Shown here: positions 10,590-14,329 of the stretch, in pieces | Layout of the letters: each line of letters begins with the position of its first letter | Numbering within the stretch: position 1 is the first letter of the stretch | Assembly (NCBI GenBank): GCA_003118195.1 | Contig: BEXV01000036.1 | Span: forward strand, 360,533 to 374,861 | Direction of reading: 5' to 3' | DNA length: 14,329 bases | Source: Hemicentrotus pulcherrimus | Taxonomy: Eukaryota > Echinodermata > Echinoidea > Camarodonta > Strongylocentrotidae | Position numbers and translations under genes: made by a program | The notes under the pieces: model-generated | The model's input: the letters and a program-made list of their open reading frames with translations, nothing else | Databases searched by the model: none | What the model was told of the DNA's origin: nothing

Positions 10590-10790
10590 TAATCCAATGG
10601 CTCAGTGGGTAACTTGTGTTCTTTAGTCAGGGGGTAACCAGGGGTAACCAGGGAGATCCTGGGATCAAAACCAAGTTAATGCATGTATGCCCTCTACAAA
10701 GGCATTTATCCTCAGAATCAAGACCTTTGGATAAGGGCTGTCCTTCTGTGCTCACCTACACTACAGGAATACTTGCTTCCATAGCAGTGT
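10590..10790 (+). mobile_element. Degenerate tRNA-derived SINE
   Basis: TGGCTCAGTGGG at 10598-10609 matches the RNA polymerase III A-box consensus. GGGATCAAAACC at 10661-10672 resembles a mutated B box/T-arm. The spacing between them is longer than in a tRNA and includes an exact 10-base duplication (GGGGTAACCA at 10631-10640 and 10641-10650). The 3' body has AAGGCATTTATCCTCA (10699-10714) and GGATAAGGGC (about 10729-10738), a pattern I associate with tRNA-derived SINEs of echinoderms and other deuterostomes. The TTATCC and GGATAA parts are complementary and can form a stem. The 3' end is unclear and I see no convincing target-site duplication. It sits about 100 bases downstream of the plexin exon in gene orientation, so it is probably intronic and antisense to the gene. 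It is unlikely to be active. Confidence 0.65.
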
Positions 10791-10883
10791 GTTAAGACTG
10801 CACCTCAATCAATTGTTCTTTTTATCATTAAAGGTTCAAACCAAAGAAGATGAATGAACCTGTAAAGAGCAGGTGGGTGTGTA

Positions 10884-10894
10884 CTACATACCTT
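10884..10894 (-). promoter_or_regulatory. 5' splice site of the plexin exon
   Basis: The minus-strand sequence AAG/GTATGTAG closely fits the metazoan donor consensus. Reading past it gives [11 protein letters not shown]..., which no longer resembles a PSI domain, so coding stops at 10892. The split codon is AG+N, encoding Ser or Arg. Confidence 0.85.
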
Positions 10895-11004
10895 GCTAGC
10901 AGAGTACACCATCCACAGTATGGATCTCCTACACCGTTCGGTCCCTCCACACACTCCGAGCAGGTTGTGTAGTTACTGCATTCTTCTACAGGTACCTTTG
11001 TGAT
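10892..11004 (-). CDS. Plexin PSI-domain exon (partial gene, internal exon)
   Basis: Plexins are single-pass cell-surface receptors for semaphorins that act in axon guidance and cell migration. This exon encodes 37 full codons plus two bases of a split codon, starting [15 protein letters not shown] and ending [11 protein letters not shown]. This is the first PSI domain, directly after the Sema domain. The VPVE-C-x5-C-x2-C order and CGWC core fit plexins; semaphorin PSI domains usually have CAWD instead. Five of the usual eight PSI cysteines are visible, and the rest should be in the next exon. The insert VEGPNGVG before DPYC is longer than in typical plexins (usually about LGSGDP). An N-Y-T sequon sits at residues 11-13. 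The reading enters in phase 0 after TTTTTACAG and leaves in phase 2 at CAAG/GTATGT. I see no frameshift or stop. The family call is strong. The subfamily is uncertain, although PYCGWC leans slightly towards B-type. An upstream in-frame ATG at 11017-11019 lies in the intron and is not a start. Confidence 0.9.
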
Positions 11005-11022
11005 CTGTAAAAACGACAAGAA
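11005..11022 (-). promoter_or_regulatory. 3' splice site of the plexin exon
   Basis: Read on the minus strand, the intron ends TCTTGTCGTTTTTACAG/ATC. It is a mostly pyrimidine tract followed by CAG, and it places the junction between codons just before ITKVPVEEC, where similarity to plexins begins. Confidence 0.85.
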
Positions 11023-11977
11023 AATTCATTTCATCAAACTTGATGTCAATTTTAATACTTTCACCTGATGAGAGCCAGAAGTGTGCTATTCAAGCATAAT
11101 CAGATTCCCATAGAGTGAATGCCTTTTTGCTCCTGGCAGACAATATGTCAGTATATTATCATAATTTATAATTAATAAATGGATCAGAGTATAATAAATC
11201 AGATTCAAGAAACGTCACCTCATGAAACCATTTACTGTCTAATCGACTTGCAGAATTTGTAAATCAATATCATTCTGTATCATTCATCAAATCATTATGA
11301 TTCAATATTGCATGAATCTTATAAGTTAATGAGAATAAAAAAAACTGAAATGTATGACATCTTCGTAGAAATACTATGATGCATCAGGCTATAACCATAG
11401 ATTGTTCCCTTATTGTATTCTGATTGATTAATGGTACGATGGCTGACCTCCATGATTATCTATTAATATCATTATATCCTATAGCATTCAAGGGAAGAAG
11501 AAGATCTCTATTCACAATCACAACAGAACATTGAATGCAGAACAAAAAAATATTCCAAACTAAAGGTGTTTTTTTATAAACAAAAACAAAGCATTGTCCA
11601 TACATGATGAAGATCAGAAGGAGCTTTCAGAGTTCAATTTGATAAGAAAAGCAATATATCATGAGCAGTGATAATATCAATATTTTAAAATCTATTAGAG
11701 AGCGTACTTATTTGAAGCCCACCCATGCTTGTTTTTATTCCATCACATGGACAGAGGTTTCATAAGGAACCAGATTGTCAACAACTGAAACTACAATTCA
11801 TGATCATGTCGATAACAGGCGTGGACAGAATGGAGATTATTTCATGCCACAGCCACAAATTGGTTGAAAGAGGAATTTTAACAACCAAATTATTGCAGGG
11901 AATGGTGACTTTCTTCACGGTTTGGTTGATAGATAGCAGAATGGAAATGAAAGAATGTTGCCCACACATGAGGGACA
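11023..11977. other. AT-rich, probably intronic; nothing recognisable
   Basis: This stretch lies upstream of the exon in gene orientation. It has dense stops in all frames, and no Sema-domain motif is visible on the minus strand. The open frames at 11725-12006 (plus) and 11778-12050 (minus) run into the microsatellite and overlap each other. Confidence 0.6.
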
Positions 11978-12066
11978 GAGGAGAGAGGAGGGAGAAAGAG
12001 AGATAGATATAGAGAATGATAGATAAAGATAGAGAGAGAGACACACACACAGAGAGAGACAGAGAG

Positions 12067-12099
<33 letters not shown>

Positions 12100-12108
12100 A
12101 AGACAGAC

Positions 12109-12152
<44 letters not shown>

Positions 12153-12165
12153 GGGAAATAGAAGG
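11978..12165 (+). repeat. Compound GA / GACA / GATA microsatellite
   Basis: The tract opens with GGAGAGAGGAGGGAG and passes through GATAGATA and ACACACAC units. Long GAGAGA runs follow at about 12070-12130, then GACAGACAGACA at about 12131-12150. Open frames on both strands (12016-12198 plus, 11915-12256 minus) encode Arg/Glu or Ser/Leu strings and are artefacts of the repeat. Confidence 0.95.
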
Positions 12166-12238
12166 AGAAATACAGGGAGGGGATTAGGGATAGAGTGAGA
12201 AAGTGAGAGAGAAGAGAATAGCTATGACAAAAGCAGCG

Positions 12239-12718
12239 TGTCCACACACAAAACAATTTATCGCGAAACTCTATAAAGAATCATCGTATAAAGAATCATC
12301 GTATAAATTTCAGAGTGTCCACACACAAGAAACGTCGTCTAACTAATCATCATTTAAATTCCAGATGTCCACCAACAGAAGAAAGTAATCCTGAAACTCT
12401 ACAGCGAAATGTCCTGCGGGCATGAAATAGAAGCGGAGATGACAGGTAAGGTCTCCTTTCATGCGAGGTCACGTTAAGCCCCGCCCAGTTAGTTACCACT
12501 AGTTAGACTAGTTCCGTCCACACACAACATTTTCGTGATTCTTTATCGAGTTTCAGTTCGAAATGATGCCAAAACATGCGTTTCGTTAGACTAGTTTCGT
12601 TATACGACGTATCGTTAGTCAGCGTCCACACCTACATATTACATCGTAAAACTATTGAGAAACGGTATCGCTATCGCGAAACGGTATAGCTAATCACGAA
12701 AAATGTTGTGTGTGGACA
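12239..12718. mobile_element. Inverted-repeat, MITE-like element with iterated TGTCCACACACA motifs
   Basis: The left boundary carries TGTCCACACACAAAACA (from 12239), and the right boundary is the inverse (TGTTGTGTGTGGACA, ending 12718), so the ends form short terminal inverted repeats. Further plus-strand copies are at 12316 (TGTCCACACACAA), 12366 (diverged, TGTCCACCAACA), 12516 (GTCCACACACAACA) and 12623 (GTCCACACCTACA). GAAACTCTATAAAGAATCA at about 12264 is nearly the reverse complement of TGATTCTTTATCGAGTTTC at about 12536. GTTAGACTAGTTYCGT occurs at 12502 and 12585, and GAAACGGTATMGCT at about 12659 and 12678. No transposase frame is present. No target-site duplication is obvious at these boundaries, so the true ends may be a few bases further out. 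Confidence 0.65.
12272..12301 (+). repeat. Two exact 15-bp tandem units inside the inverted-repeat element
   Basis: TATAAAGAATCATCG occurs twice head to tail (12272-12286, 12287-12301), then TATAAA starts a third partial copy. This looks like a local slippage duplication near the left end of the element. Confidence 0.9.
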
Positions 12719-12721
12719 GGG

Positions 12722-12737
12722 AGTATACAGGTATACT
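12722..12737. repeat. Perfect 7-bp inverted repeat beside the element end
   Basis: AGTATAC, spacer AG, GTATACT. It lies four bases outside the right TGGACA end and may mark the insertion site or belong to the element's tail. Confidence 0.6.
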
Positions 12738-13108
12738 ACGAGGTGAGAGTGAAGAAAATGAAAGAAAAGAGAGAGACAGACAGCAATGAATTACATATAT
12801 GCAGGAAGTGAACGACTCCACGGAGAGTATGAAGATGTGTCAAGTGGGTCATTGAAATTCCTCTCAGGTTCATGACTTTGGGAGAAAATTTCCATAATTA
12901 TATAAATCTACTAGAGGACAAGTCATTCATTATGTATATCTGAAGTGCACACCGAACATTTCAGATTAATAATCAATGGAAATCAGTATTCTGTTTTCAT
13001 GCTGGAAACTATACAAAGGTTCAAAATCAAGAAATAAAAAACACTATATAAACAAGAAATGTTCAAACGTGTCTAGGTGTATGTGTATAAAACTAGGTGG
13101 TTCTTCAT
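12738..13108. other. Stretch with no gene seen
   Basis: A short GA-rich piece (about 12745-12785, ending GAGAGACAGACAG) echoes the microsatellite on the other side of the inverted-repeat element. The remainder is AT-rich with no motif recognised. Confidence 0.55.
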
Positions 13109-13109
13109 T

Positions 13110-13152
13110 GATCTCCTCCCCCCCCTCTCTCTCTTTCTCTCTCTCTCTTTGT
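13110..13152 (+). repeat. CT microsatellite with a C run
   Basis: CTCCTCCCCCCCCTCTCTCT then CTTTCTCTCTCTCTCTTTGTC. This is a pure pyrimidine tract of opposite strand polarity to the GA repeat near 12070. Confidence 0.9.
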
Positions 13153-14229
13153 CACTCATCCTCTTTCATTTCATTTTAATGATATTTGCCTGAAAACGGA
13201 AATTGGAAGTAGTAATCAGACGATCCAAATATCTTGATTTATGGAGAGCAATTGTTAGACAGGTCATGAAAAAGGAGTTTCGGCAACAGATATCAGCCAC
13301 TCCTCAGTATTTCTGTTCACTTTCATATTTCATCTTTTTAGATTTATCATCATGAGTCATTTTGGACATGCAATTTCTTTCATACGTTACAAAACTTGAT
13401 TTTTTTTTTTTGTATGGTCATATTTTCACCTACTATTATCAGGCCTATCATATATGCTGCCTCATTTTCTTTCTGGAAATTAAAAGTCACTAAATCATAA
13501 TATCATCAATAATACCGCATCTATCCCAACTGAATAGTAAAAACAGTTATACGGTATAGCAATTGCAATACAATAAGAATATAAGGACTGCAAGACTAGT
13601 GGTTAAACAGTCAAAAATCACAAATGGTACAATGCATCAAATCTTGAAATACAGTGGCTGTGAGCTTAGTCAACCCCCTAATGGAAACTAGAGAGAAAGT
13701 GCAAATCAAAGAAATAAAAAATAACCTACCCCATCAAAACAATACTCTTCATTTTCCCCCTTTTTTGAAGAAAAGCTTTGCACCACCTTTAGGCACTGCC
13801 TCAAACCACAATCTATCGAAAGACAATATTTCACAGGTGAAGAAATCAATAATTGTCTCCAATGTTTTGAGATAAGATAGATGAAATCAAAATTGAACCT
13901 TGAGGGTATATATCCAATAAAAGGAATCACATCTCATAACATGTCTATATTTCTCATGCAAGCTCTTCTTGTTCTTGGAGAAACCCTGCTTGTATGATCA
14001 GAAAGAGAGGGGGAATAGATGAGCACTGTGCCCTGCAAACTAATGCAACAAGTTAAAAGGGAGAGGTGGTAAAAAAATCAATGAGGATTCATATTGATTC
14101 TGATGAGGTTCTAGGAGAGTTTTCTTTTCTTGTCGTGTCAATACTGGGAATATAAAAAAGGAGCGCTAAAATTGCTGATGGAGCGGATATGGAGATAATG
14201 GAATTGCCTGCCATGGCGTTGGCACAACT
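13153..14229. other. AT-rich stretch with no gene supported
   Basis: Two opposed open frames (plus 13654-13875, minus 13706-13930) overlap each other and show no recognised motif. I see no Sema-domain exon on the minus strand, although this is where one could lie. It is probably intron. Confidence 0.5.
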
Positions 14230-14329
14230 TAAAGGTAAAGACCAGTATTGGAAACGCCCCAATTTCAAAAAATGAAATGGAAGCTCTCATTACCAATCAT
14301 GTGAAAGAATGTTTTGACTAATACATGAT
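14230..14329. repeat. Possible dispersed repeat, cut by right edge
   Basis: TTAAAGGTAAAGACCAGTAT at 14230 onwards has the general look of the TTAA-AGG starts of dispersed non-autonomous elements in deuterostome genomes. The remaining sequence is unlike its flank in feel only. This is an impression, not a match, and the other end lies outside the window. Confidence 0.2.

Noticed and set aside
10832..10843. GGTTCAAACC resembling a tRNA B box
   Set aside because: No A box, acceptor stem or cloverleaf could be found around it. It lies in the intron between the plexin exon and the SINE.
11915..12256. Long Ser/Leu-rich minus-strand frame and Arg/Glu-rich plus-strand frame
   Set aside because: Both are direct translations of the GA/GACA microsatellite, with no independent coding signal.
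1..14329. CRISPR array, bacterial operon or prophage
   Set aside because: There are no regularly spaced identical repeats, no dense same-strand genes and no ribosome-binding sites. The spliced plexin exon shows an animal genome.

Overview
This is an AT-rich, almost gene-empty piece of a eukaryotic (animal) genome. It has no prokaryotic gene density or operons. It contains many microsatellites, purine/pyrimidine strand-asymmetric tracts, a degenerate tRNA-derived SINE and the remains of an inverted-repeat transposon. The single exon I can recognise belongs to an animal-specific receptor family. The SINE tail (an AAGGCATTTATCCTCA block followed by GGATAAGGGC) resembles SINEs I associate with echinoderms and related deuterostomes. 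A sea urchin or similar marine invertebrate is therefore my best guess, but this is inference.

The one firm coding feature is a 113-nt internal exon on the minus strand (10892-11004). It encodes most of a plexin PSI (cysteine-knot) domain, with the diagnostic PYCGWC core and good splice sites on both sides. I recognise no other plexin exon. If the exon belongs to a normal plexin gene, its 5' part (signal peptide and Sema domain) lies to the right of the window. Its 3' part (further PSI/IPT repeats, transmembrane segment, cytoplasmic GAP region) lies to the left. Nearly all of the window would then be two long introns, of at least 3.3 kb upstream and 10.8 kb downstream in gene orientation.

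Layout: 1-190 GAGGAA-type purine repeat; 191-4480 mostly unremarkable AT-rich DNA with a CpG-rich patch (about 1549-1634) and an open frame ending near a splice-donor-like site (2727-2963); 4840-5150 degenerate purine-rich repeats running into a roughly 45-bp minisatellite (5163-5370); 5370-7190 nothing clear; 7190-8145 pyrimidine-rich DNA with a weak exon candidate inside it; 8150-10590 nothing clear; 10590-10790 SINE; 10892-11004 plexin exon; 11980-12160 GA/GACA microsatellite; 12239-12718 an inverted-repeat element with iterated TGTCCACACACA motifs; 13110-13152 CT tract; 14230 to the end, a possible repeat cut by the window edge.

I found no evidence for a new multi-gene system. The most distinctive non-genic structure is the iterated, partly self-complementary element at 12239-12718. 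Most long open frames lie in low-complexity or stop-poor composition and are probably chance.
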